Positions 16,427-24,152 of a stretch of DNA of 64,000 nt are shown one piece after another; the first letter of the stretch is position 1; each line of letters starts with the position of its first letter. The position numbers and the translations under genes were made by a program. The notes beneath the pieces are model-generated. The model had not been told where the DNA came from, did no database searches, and saw only the letters and a list, made by a program, of their open reading frames with translations. The stretch covers positions 1 to 64,000 of the forward strand of contig JAGAXM010000022.1 in assembly GCA_017940895.1 (NCBI GenBank), in the 5' to 3' direction. This stretch comes from Clostridiales bacterium. Lineage in GTDB: Bacteria > Bacillota > Clostridia > Saccharofermentanales > Saccharofermentanaceae.

Positions 16427-19099
16427 ATGAATAATGCCTGGCTTGATAATAATAAATCCGAGTTAAATGAATTGAAGGGTAAAAACCCCCTTGCGATTCC
16501 GCTTATCCTTATATTTTTCCTTATGGTCGTGATGGTCGCTTATACGTCACAGAATGTAAGGTCCGTTACTGTCCGTAACATCCATGAGGTCGGCTACGAT
16601 AAGTTAACTTCCGTATGCGCGCAGATAGAGAATTACCTCGATACGACCAAGGGTATGCTCTGGGTTACTGCTTCGACTGTTGATCACATGGTTCAGAATG
16701 ACCAGCCGACTGAAGCGATCCAACAGTATCTAGTTGATCAGACTAATGCTCAGATCGAGACGTTTAACTTCGACTATACGGGTTTGTATGGTTACGTAGG
16801 CGGTGAATATCTGGACGGACTTAACTGGGTGCCTGATGAAGATTATGAACCTACCGAGCGTGACTGGTATCGTCAGGCTATAGCGGCAAACGGAGATACC
16901 ATAATCGTATCGCCTTATGTGGATGCCCAGACGGGTGAAGTCGTTATTACGATAACAAGAATGCTTACTAACGGCGAAGATGTAGTAGCCGTTGACCTCA
17001 CTCTTGAGAATATCCAGGAGATGGCTAAGTCTCTTAATGTACGTGACGAAGGATACGGATTCATCTTTGACAGCGACGGTCTTGTGATCGCCTCTAAGGA
17101 TGAGTCACTGAAGGGCCTTAATCTTAATGATATTGCAGGCATGCCAGAGCTGATGAGCAGAGCTGTCGAGACCCGGGACGGATACTTCGAGATCGAGATC
17201 GACGGCAGCACGAATACGGTATTCGTCCAGACAGTCCTTGATCAGTGGTATGTAGTAATTATCATCGATAACTCCGAGCTCTATGCAGAGTCCGTTCAAC
17301 AGACCGCGGTCAATATTTTTATCTGCGTAATTATCTTTGCGTTGATTGCATTGTTCTATTTCCTGGGTTACAGGAACGACAGACGCACGTCCAGAAGGAT
17401 CGCCGAGATGCGTGAAGAAGAGCAGAGACGCGAATATGAAGCGAAGGTGCTTAAGTTCGAGAAAGATGCCGCCGATTCGGCCAATCAGGCGAAGTCAGAC
17501 TTCCTTGCCCAGATGAGCCATGAGATCAGAACCCCTATCAATGCGGTCATCGGTATGGATGAGATGATCTTAAGAGAGACGGCGGACCCAGATATCAGGG
17601 AATATGCGCTTGATATTAAGAGCGCAAGTAAGACACTCTTGTCTCTTGTAAACGGTGTTCTTGATTTCTCGAAGATCGAGAGCGGCAAGATGGAGATTAT
17701 TCCCGTTGAATACAATACCGAAGAGCTGATAGACGATCTTGTTAATATGATCGCAGACAGGGCGGAGAAGAAGTACCTTGAGTTTAATCTCGAGATCGAC
17801 GGTAATCTGCCTAAGACACTTCACGGAGATGATGTGCGTATAGAGCAGGTAATAATCAACCTTCTTACCAATGCAGTTAAGTATTCCGAGAAGGGATCCG
17901 TTACCCTTAAGATGAATCTCGAGCATATCGAAGATGATCAGTGTGTTATCTTTGTCGAGGTTAAGGATACCGGTATCGGTATCAGGGAAGAGGATATGGA
18001 CAAGCTTTTCGAGTCGTTCCAGAGACTTGATGAGCGTAAGAACCGTAACATTGAGGGCACGGGTCTAGGCATGGCGATCGTGCAGGGTATTCTCACCATG
18101 ATGGGCAGCCGAATCATAGTCGAGTCCGATTACGGTAAGGGATCGTCATTCTCGTTCCGGTTAAGACAGGGCGTTGTCGACGCGACTCCCATAGGCGAGT
18201 ACGGAAGACACAGGAGCGAGAGCGAGGAAGAATCACAGCCTAAGAATCTTATTATCCATAATGCAGATATCCTGGTAGTCGATGATAACGATATGAACCT
18301 TAAGGTTGCCAAAGGTCTGATGAAGAAGCTCAACGTAGTCCCCGATACCGTTAATTCTGGTAAGAAGGCTGTCGAGATGATCAAGACAAAACATTACGAC
18401 ATCGTTCTTATGGACCACATGATGCCCGTTATGGACGGTATCGAGACACTGAAACTTATAAAAGACAATAATCTGATCGATGATACGACTATCGTCATAG
18501 CGCTTACGGCAAATGCTATAGCGGGTGCCAGGGAGATGTATCTGAAGGAAGGCTTCCGCGATTATCTGTCGAAGCCTATCGTTCCCGTGCAGCTCGAGAA
18601 GATGCTTGCGCAGTATCTGCCCGAGGGCTCGTATAAGTATGAATCCGATGAAAGCGATGCCCAAGAGAAAGAAGGCGGTCTTGTCGGCGCTCTTCGCCTG
18701 AAAGGCTTCAATGTCGATGCTGCGATGACTTACTGCATGGACGACGAGGAATTCTTCCGAGAACTTCTTAATACGTTCATCGGTTCCGAACAGGAGAAGA
18801 CAGAGGCCATTACGGCGTTCTATAAAGACAAGAACTGGGCAGACTATTCCACATATGTTCATGCCCTTAAGAGCTCTGCTCGTACGATTGGTGCCGATAA
18901 GCTGTCAAAGATGGCTCTCGAGCAGGAGAATGCATCCAAGAATGAGAATATACCCGTTGTCATCGCGGGCTTCGATACCATGATGGAAGAATATGCGAAT
19001 GTAACCTCGGCTATCCGCGCTGCGTTGGAGACAGACGGCGGCATAGATCCCGAAGATGACGGCGACGATCCTGAGATAATGGAGTTCCTGCCGGAATAA
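16427..19099 (+). CDS. Hybrid sensor histidine kinase (dCache-HisKA-HATPase-REC-HPt)
   Basis: This 890-residue membrane sensor carries a whole phosphorelay. TM1 is at about 20-42, followed by an extracellular double-Cache-like region (ERDWYRQAI, VSPYVDAQTGEVVITI), TM2 at about 293-315 and a coiled-coil linker. A HisKA domain has His365 in MSHEIRTPINAV. The HATPase follows with a DTGIGI G1 box and GTGLGMAIV. The receiver has phospho-acceptor Asp663 in LMDHMMPVMDG, and the C-terminal HPt domain has His812 in HALKSSARTIGA. GGAGGGG at 16409-16415 supports the ATG at 16427. No DNA-binding output domain is present, so a partner regulator elsewhere is expected. Its stop abuts the stop of the opposing MutS-like gene with no gap. 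Confidence 0.92.
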   Translation: MNNAWLDNNKSELNELKGKNPLAIPLILIFFLMVVMVAYTSQNVRSVTVRNIHEVGYDKLTSVCAQIENYLDTTKGMLWVTASTVDHMVQNDQPTEAIQQYLVDQTNAQIETFNFDYTGLYGYVGGEYLDGLNWVPDEDYEPTERDWYRQAIAANGDTIIVSPYVDAQTGEVVITITRMLTNGEDVVAVDLTLENIQEMAKSLNVRDEGYGFIFDSDGLVIASKDESLKGLNLNDIAGMPELMSRAVETRDGYFEIEIDGSTNTVFVQTVLDQWYVVIIIDNSELYAESVQQTAVNIFICVIIFALIALFYFLGYRNDRRTSRRIAEMREEEQRREYEAKVLKFEKDAADSANQAKSDFLAQMSHEIRTPINAVIGMDEMILRETADPDIREYALDIKSASKTLLSLVNGVLDFSKIESGKMEIIPVEYNTEELIDDLVNMIADRAEKKYLEFNLEIDGNLPKTLHGDDVRIEQVIINLLTNAVKYSEKGSVTLKMNLEHIEDDQCVIFVEVKDTGIGIREEDMDKLFESFQRLDERKNRNIEGTGLGMAIVQGILTMMGSRIIVESDYGKGSSFSFRLRQGVVDATPIGEYGRHRSESEEESQPKNLIIHNADILVVDDNDMNLKVAKGLMKKLNVVPDTVNSGKKAVEMIKTKHYDIVLMDHMMPVMDGIETLKLIKDNNLIDDTTIVIALTANAIAGAREMYLKEGFRDYLSKPIVPVQLEKMLAQYLPEGSYKYESDESDAQEKEGGLVGALRLKGFNVDAAMTYCMDDEEFFRELLNTFIGSEQEKTEAITAFYKDKNWADYSTYVHALKSSARTIGADKLSKMALEQENASKNENIPVVIAGFDTMMEEYANVTSAIRAALETDGGIDPEDDGDDPEIMEFLPE

Positions 19100-20806
19100 T
19101 CAATCCTTCTTAGTCAGCATCTCGTATGTGACGCCGTACTTGGCGGCGATATCGCGTGCATAGGATGAGCCTTCAGGTGCTTTCTCCACGACCTTATACG
19201 AACGCTTTCCTTCTTCGCTTGCCATTACGATGGAAGATACGTTAAATTCGGAGGCATTCTCCGCAAGCTTGTGCATATGAGTGTTGAATATCGTGCGGCT
19301 GCCCTTGAGCCTTAATGCGCGCACGGCATCGACTGCTATGTAGTAGCCTTCTTCGAAAGAAGTGGTCGAGAAGCTCTCATTAAGAAGCACGAGGCTCTCG
19401 GAAGACGCGTCCTTAAAGATCTCCTTGAATCTTACGCATTCCTCTCCCAAGCGGCCCAGATCCATGGTCTTGTCTTCGTCCGCAGGGAAGTGGGTGAAGA
19501 TCATGTCGACGGGAGTATACTCGAATGAATCCGCGGGCACATAGATGCCGCCCTGAGCGAGCGCATAAAGAAGTCCCGCAGCCTGCGTAAGCGTCGTCTT
19601 GCCGCCTCTGTTTGCACCCGTAAGAAGGAAGACAACGTGGTCCCTGTCGAAAACAAGATCGTTATCAACAACTTCATCAGCGCTTGCAAGGGAAGACGCG
19701 AGCTTCAAGTTATAAAATCCTTTCGCATTCATTATGCATACGCAGTCCTCGGCGGGTACGGGCTCCGCTTTACAGAAGTGCATACCCTTTTCTTTTGCTT
19801 TCGCGATGAATACGGCGAAATTGATGTAGTAGGTAAGTTCCGGGATAAGCTTGCTTATAGTAACGATGGAGATGTCTGAATAAGCGGAGAGAACGGAGCG
19901 CAATTTCTTTACGAGGTGGCTCATCATCTTCGAGGCGATGTTGGAAAGATAGAACGTGGAGTTCGAAGTTCCGTCGCCGTCGGGAATCTTGGAAAGAGTG
20001 GACTTATTGCCTATGACGCTCGTGTAATTGATGGCGTCGGTCAAAGTCGAATTGATCTTATCCAGAGCGCCTTCTGCGCCGGGTGTATCAGCAGGTTCGT
20101 ATCGAAGCTCGCCGTCCCATTTTGTGTCCTCGTTGAGCCTGTCTTTGGCTGCTACCGCATCCGCGAAGTTGCTGACGATGCCAGACTTTCTGAAGGGCTT
20201 GGCGTTTACTGAGATAAGACCTAAGCTCTCGGCTTCGAATCTTGAATTAACGTTGATGCCGATGGTGACGCTCTGTATGGAGTTCGCATCGACGCTTATA
20301 TTCTTAATGTCTTTCTTCATCTGCGCGAAGTTGGCATCAGAATAGAGGGTATCAATATAAGCAAGAAGATCCTTAAGTCCCTTGGATCTGATGCCGGGAT
20401 CGGACAGACAGTCGTGAAGTGATTCGACGCAGGTGATGAAGGTCTTAAGTTCATCGAGTCTGTGCATGAGATCCCAAAGCCCGGGCTTCTCCTCGGCGTT
20501 CTTGCGCCAGGTGCCGTAATCCTTGAGGTAATCTATCTGATTCATAAGTCCGAGGAGCTTGTCTCTCATGTCGGGAAGATTATATATATCGTCGAATACA
20601 TCCTGTCTGTACTGCGCGACATTGGGATCCGGATTCATGCCGGACAGTACGCGGATGATCATCTGCTGTTCCTTGGGGTCGCTTGTGATCTGCGAGGTTA
20701 TGGTGTCGATACCGAGATCGTGGACTGTGGTGTCGCTCATAGTCTTGAAAGGTGTTTCAGAGCCGGGATTAAGAAGGCTGATGGCAGTTTTGTTGTCTGA
20801 AGACAT
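19100..20806 (-). CDS. MutS-family ATPase lacking the mismatch-recognition domain
   Basis: This 568-residue protein has the ATPase domain of MutS proteins at its C-terminus. Walker A is LTGANRGGKTTLTQ, the Walker B region is LVLLNESFSTTSFEEG, and the switch motif is NTHMHKLA. The N-terminal half is helical and fits a lever/clamp region, but no mismatch-recognition domain is seen. The usual Walker B Asp is Asn here. It is neither a complete MutS nor MutS2 (no Smr domain), and its role is unknown. ATG 20806 has GAGG 8 nt upstream. Confidence 0.75.
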   Translation of the reverse strand: MSSDNKTAISLLNPGSETPFKTMSDTTVHDLGIDTITSQITSDPKEQQMIIRVLSGMNPDPNVAQYRQDVFDDIYNLPDMRDKLLGLMNQIDYLKDYGTWRKNAEEKPGLWDLMHRLDELKTFITCVESLHDCLSDPGIRSKGLKDLLAYIDTLYSDANFAQMKKDIKNISVDANSIQSVTIGINVNSRFEAESLGLISVNAKPFRKSGIVSNFADAVAAKDRLNEDTKWDGELRYEPADTPGAEGALDKINSTLTDAINYTSVIGNKSTLSKIPDGDGTSNSTFYLSNIASKMMSHLVKKLRSVLSAYSDISIVTISKLIPELTYYINFAVFIAKAKEKGMHFCKAEPVPAEDCVCIMNAKGFYNLKLASSLASADEVVDNDLVFDRDHVVFLLTGANRGGKTTLTQAAGLLYALAQGGIYVPADSFEYTPVDMIFTHFPADEDKTMDLGRLGEECVRFKEIFKDASSESLVLLNESFSTTSFEEGYYIAVDAVRALRLKGSRTIFNTHMHKLAENASEFNVSSIVMASEEGKRSYKVVEKAPEGSSYARDIAAKYGVTYEMLTKKD

Positions 20807-20846
20807 ATGCATTACCTCACAGGGAATTACTATTCAGATTATATAG

Positions 20847-20852
20847 TATAAT
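20847..20852 (+). promoter_or_regulatory. Probable -10 box of the TerB-like gene
   Basis: A perfect TATAAT lies 32 bases before the ATG at 20885, in the divergent region with the MutS-like gene. The -35 is weak. Confidence 0.45.
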
Positions 20853-20884
20853 GATCAAGGAAACTAATAAGGAGATAGAGGATT

Positions 20885-21631
20885 ATGGGATTAGTTACTA
20901 AACTCATGAACAATGTATTGGGAAATCTCGCCGCAGGTGCGGTGAGCTCTCTTATGGAAGCCGATAACAAAGCGGCTGATGCCCGCAAGGCTGAAGCGCA
21001 GGCCAAGATGCAGGCTTATGAACTTCAGAAGAAACAGATGGAGGAAGATGCACGCCGCCGCAAGAAAGCTGAGGAGATCGCCACGATCAAGGCTCAGGCT
21101 GATGCAGATAAGGCTGCGCTTAATGTTAAGCTTCTCGACGATAAGACTTTCAATACCATGAGAGCGGGTATTGTTCTTTCCTGGTATATCGCGGGTATAG
21201 ACGGCAATATCTCCAAGGATGAGGAACGTGCGGTCACGCAGAGAATCAGGAATATCAGACAGACGGGCGATATTCCCGAGAAGTACAGGGATGCATTGGC
21301 AGAACTTGAAGGGTACAGACCGATGACATTCGATGAGGTCAAGGTCTATCTGGACCGCGCCGACAATAAGGCTCTCGTCAGTCTCACATTAAGAGCCGAG
21401 TATATTGTCAAGATGGACGGGCTGTCGGCTGTGGAGAAATCTGCCATAGACGGCGTGAAGCTGTATGTGGAGGAGAAGACGGGCTATCACTTCAAGGATC
21501 TTCATACCATGCCTCTTACGGTCAGCATGATATGTCCGACATGCGGCGGAAAGCTCATTCCCGATGCGTCTTTACGCAAGGCGACATGTGACTACTGCGG
21601 CTTTACGAAACTGGTGGAATACAAATCATAA
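20885..21631 (+). CDS. TerB-like protein with C-terminal zinc ribbon
   Basis: This 248-residue protein has three parts. Residues 15-75 are a charged, Ala/Lys/Glu-rich coiled coil. The middle resembles TerB-type helical domains, with two acidic segments, IAGIDGNISKDEERAV and KMDGLSAVEKSAI. The end has a zinc ribbon with CPTCGGKL and CDYCGF. TerB-like proteins are linked to stress and metal responses, but no function can be given. There is no signal peptide. AAGGAG lies about 10 nt upstream of the ATG. Confidence 0.6.
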   Translation: MGLVTKLMNNVLGNLAAGAVSSLMEADNKAADARKAEAQAKMQAYELQKKQMEEDARRRKKAEEIATIKAQADADKAALNVKLLDDKTFNTMRAGIVLSWYIAGIDGNISKDEERAVTQRIRNIRQTGDIPEKYRDALAELEGYRPMTFDEVKVYLDRADNKALVSLTLRAEYIVKMDGLSAVEKSAIDGVKLYVEEKTGYHFKDLHTMPLTVSMICPTCGGKLIPDASLRKATCDYCGFTKLVEYKS

Positions 21632-21640
21632 AAATATGAT

Positions 21641-21669
21641 TTGCCAACTCGGATAAAATGGTATACAAT
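21641..21669 (+). promoter_or_regulatory. Promoter of tRNA-Arg(TCT)
   Basis: TTGCCA (21641-21646) and TACAAT (21664-21669) are 17 bases apart and end 29 bases before the tRNA. Confidence 0.65.
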
Positions 21670-21698
21670 TCTTTGGTCAAATCGCATTTGACTGATGT

Positions 21699-21775
21699 GG
21701 GTCATTAGCTCAGCTGGATAGAGCAACAGCCTTCTAAGCTGTGGGTCGGAGGTTCGAGTCCCCCATGGCTCACCA
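21699..21775 (+). tRNA. tRNA-Arg(TCT)
   Basis: This is a complete 77-nt tRNA with encoded CCA. The anticodon stem-loop is ACAGC/CTTCTAA/GCTGT (anticodon TCT), the D arm is GCTC..GAGC and the T loop is TTCGAGT. Confidence 0.95.
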
Positions 21776-21778
21776 CAG

Positions 21779-21806
21779 ACACCGGACTGATGTCCGGTGT
21801 TTTTTG
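21779..21806 (+). terminator. Terminator after tRNA-Arg(TCT)
   Basis: The stem ACACCGGAC (21779-21787) pairs with GTCCGGTGT (21792-21800) around a 4-nt loop and is followed by a T tract. Confidence 0.9.
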
Positions 21807-21866
21807 TTGCTTTCGTGTTCTGCCTGGGGGCATTTTTCTTCTGAAAAAGCAGCCTTAAAAAACTGC

Positions 21867-21895
21867 TTGACAGTTTGGACTTGTACAAATATAAT
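21867..21895 (+). promoter_or_regulatory. Consensus promoter of tRNA-Leu(GAG)
   Basis: A perfect TTGACA (21867-21872) and a perfect TATAAT (21890-21895) are separated by 17 bases, 25 bases before the tRNA. Confidence 0.92.
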
Positions 21896-21920
21896 CATTC
21901 ATGCTTGCTCGAAGCAAGAC

Positions 21921-22005
21921 GCGGCCGTGGCGGAACTGGCAGACGCGCACGTTTGAGGGGCGTGTGGTTAACCCCATACGAGTTCAAGTCTCGTCGGCCG
22001 CACCA
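21921..22005 (+). tRNA. tRNA-Leu(GAG)
   Basis: This is an 85-nt tRNA with a 7-bp acceptor stem (GCGGCCG/CGGCCGC), anticodon loop TTTGAGG (anticodon GAG), a long variable arm as expected for leucine, and encoded CCA. Confidence 0.95.
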
Positions 22006-22011
22006 CATACA

Positions 22012-22042
22012 ACCCGGATCTTGAGGATCCGGGTATTTTTTT
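22012..22042 (+). terminator. Terminator after tRNA-Leu
   Basis: The stem ACCCGGATC (22012-22020) pairs with GATCCGGGT (22026-22034) and is followed by seven T residues. Confidence 0.9.
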
Positions 22043-22101
22043 ACCCGTAATGCTTAATTTCCTTACATATTCCTATGCGAATGATGTTATTATATGTGCG
22101 T

Positions 22102-23625
22102 ATGCGTAAATTAATTTTAAGAATATTGGCTTTGACAGCCGCTGTTATAGTTTTTATTCAGGCTCCTTTGACGGGGATTCGCGTTAATGCCGCGACTAAT
22201 CCCGGAGCAGGGGACTTTGTCACCAGACTTTATAATTATGCTTTGTGCAGACAACCGGACGCTGCAGGGTATGAGGACTGGACCAATAAGCTTCTTACAG
22301 GTCAGACGAACGGTGCTGACGTCGCAAGAGGCATAATCACCAGCCAGGAAGCGATCAATATCGGTCTTGATGATTCGTGCTATGTCGATATGCTCTATCA
22401 CGTCTTCTTCAACAGAGCACCTGACGATGCCGGAATGCAGGCTTGGACTGCTGCTTTGGCAGACGGTGCAGACAGGGGAGACGTAATGATGGGATTCGTC
22501 AATTCCGTCGAATGGGCTGATTACTGTGCCAATGCGGGTATCTTCTCCGGAAGTACCGCAGAGCCTTCCGTTCAGCTCGTACCTACCGATGAGTGCTACG
22601 CCTATATCAATAATCTGAACAGAAGTTTCTATAACACGACAATGACGGATATGCAGATCAACACTCTTGCAAATGATCTTACATATCTTCGTACAACGTG
22701 CAGACAGGCGGCTTACGATATTATCTTCAATGAGAATTTCATTGCAGCCGCGAAGACATCTTCTCCGGGTAAGGTCGTAGATATATTCTACCGTGCGTTC
22801 GAGGGAAGAGCTCCTGTCGCAGCTGAGACATATGCGCTCGTTAATGCGATGAACGGCAATATCAATCTTGATTATCTGTTTAATTACTTCGTTAACAGAC
22901 AGTCATTCATGACTTCCTGTGTTAGCAGAGGTCTTATGCCGGGTACTCAGGTTGTAGTTAATACCGCAGGCATAACGGATGAAGCTCTTACTTCTTATTT
23001 CGATGATGCCGCATTTATCGGCAACTCCGTAACGGCGGGTTTCCCGATGTACTTCTCCGCTAACGGCAGAGGTCTTCTCGGTAACGTGCAGGTATATGCG
23101 AGAGTAAGTTACTCATTCCTTACGGATATGAACAGCATGTCCGGATATATGCTTCAGTACAACGATATCGAGATGCAGGCAGCATCGCTCATTAACATGG
23201 CGGGCGTTCAGAAGGTGTTCATCTGCATGGGTACGAATGATCTTGTCGGTACGGAGGCTTCAGTCGTCTATGACAGGTATATCGATTACATCAACGGTAT
23301 TATCTCGTCGAATCCCGGTATCCGTGTTTTTATCGTTTCCACTCCTCCGAGAGTAGATTCGACTCAGACTCCGGGGCTTACGAATGAGAAGATCGATGAG
23401 CTTAACGAGATGATGAGCGAGTACTGCGCGAATAATAACCTCGACTTTATCGATATCAATACGCCTTTGAAGAACAACACTGACAGTCTGTATGCGAATT
23501 ATTCGAGCGACGGCTACGTTCATATGAATAATACCGGCTACGGCGTATGGGCGGGTGCGATCACATCTTATGTAAGATCCATGCTCGCAGCCGAGCGTCA
23601 TATCTACAGATACAGAGGCGCGTAA
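22102..23625 (+). CDS. Secreted DUF4214 - SGNH hydrolase fusion
   Basis: This 507-residue protein starts with a signal peptide (MRKLILRILALTAAV...). Residues about 35-290 hold at least three DUF4214-like repeats, for example FVTRLYNYALCRQPDAAGY, FFNRAPDDAGMQAW and IFYRAFEGRAP. The C-terminal half is an SGNH/GDSL hydrolase with Ser309 in IGNSVTAG, Asn379 in MGTNDL, and the Asp470/His474 pair in DGYVHMNNTG. SGNH enzymes remove acyl groups from sugars or lipids, so the protein may edit cell-surface or dietary glycans. The start is uncertain, with in-frame ATGs at 22075, 22081, 22084 and 22102. The GNAT gene overlaps its stop. Confidence 0.78.
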   Translation: MRKLILRILALTAAVIVFIQAPLTGIRVNAATNPGAGDFVTRLYNYALCRQPDAAGYEDWTNKLLTGQTNGADVARGIITSQEAINIGLDDSCYVDMLYHVFFNRAPDDAGMQAWTAALADGADRGDVMMGFVNSVEWADYCANAGIFSGSTAEPSVQLVPTDECYAYINNLNRSFYNTTMTDMQINTLANDLTYLRTTCRQAAYDIIFNENFIAAAKTSSPGKVVDIFYRAFEGRAPVAAETYALVNAMNGNINLDYLFNYFVNRQSFMTSCVSRGLMPGTQVVVNTAGITDEALTSYFDDAAFIGNSVTAGFPMYFSANGRGLLGNVQVYARVSYSFLTDMNSMSGYMLQYNDIEMQAASLINMAGVQKVFICMGTNDLVGTEASVVYDRYIDYINGIISSNPGIRVFIVSTPPRVDSTQTPGLTNEKIDELNEMMSEYCANNNLDFIDINTPLKNNTDSLYANYSSDGYVHMNNTGYGVWAGAITSYVRSMLAAERHIYRYRGA

Positions 23626-24098
23626 TGTCCCTTATAAGAAGAGCCGAGTCAAAGGATCTGCAAAGAATATCGGACCTTCTGCTGCAGGTGCTTACGGTAC
23701 ATCACGAGATACGTCCCGATATATTCAAAGGAAACTGCCGTAAATATAACGACAGACAGATCCTTGCGCTTATCGAGAATGATTTAAGACCCGTCTTCGT
23801 ATATGAAGATGATGACGGCGTTGTTCAGGGCTACGCTATGTGCGTTCTTGAGCAGCATCCCGGCAACAATATCCTGACTGATATAAAGACTCTGTATATC
23901 GATGACCTCTGTGTGGACGAGAATGCCAGGGGAACGGGGATAGGAAAACAGCTTTTCGAGTATGTGAAAGCATATGCAAAAGAGCAGGGATGCTATAATC
24001 TCACGCTCAATATGTGGGAAGGCAACGACAGAGCCATAAAGTTTTACCGTGACCTCGGACTTGTTCCTTATAAGTACGGCATGGAGACAATTCTCTGA
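23625..24098 (+). CDS. GNAT-family N-acetyltransferase
   Basis: This 157-residue protein has the acetyl-CoA binding motif ENARGTGIGKQL and the following YNLTLNMWEGNDRAIKFYRDLG typical of GNAT enzymes. The substrate is unknown. The ATG shares one base with the stop of the upstream SGNH gene, so the two are probably translated together. Confidence 0.88.
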   Translation: MSLIRRAESKDLQRISDLLLQVLTVHHEIRPDIFKGNCRKYNDRQILALIENDLRPVFVYEDDDGVVQGYAMCVLEQHPGNNILTDIKTLYIDDLCVDENARGTGIGKQLFEYVKAYAKEQGCYNLTLNMWEGNDRAIKFYRDLGLVPYKYGMETIL

Positions 24099-24104
24099 AA
24101 GTGG

Positions 24105-24110
24105 TATAAT
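24105..24110 (+). promoter_or_regulatory. Probable -10 box of iorAB
   Basis: A perfect TATAAT lies 42 bases before the iorA ATG and just after the GNAT stop. The -35 is not clear. Confidence 0.5.
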
Positions 24111-24152
24111 TTAAGTTCGTAATTCAGATTACCGAACTTCAAGGAGAATCAC

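Noticed and set aside
21592-21888. Minus-strand open frame across tRNA-Arg(TCT)
   Set aside because: It is a typical spurious frame made by reading a tRNA and its terminator backwards.
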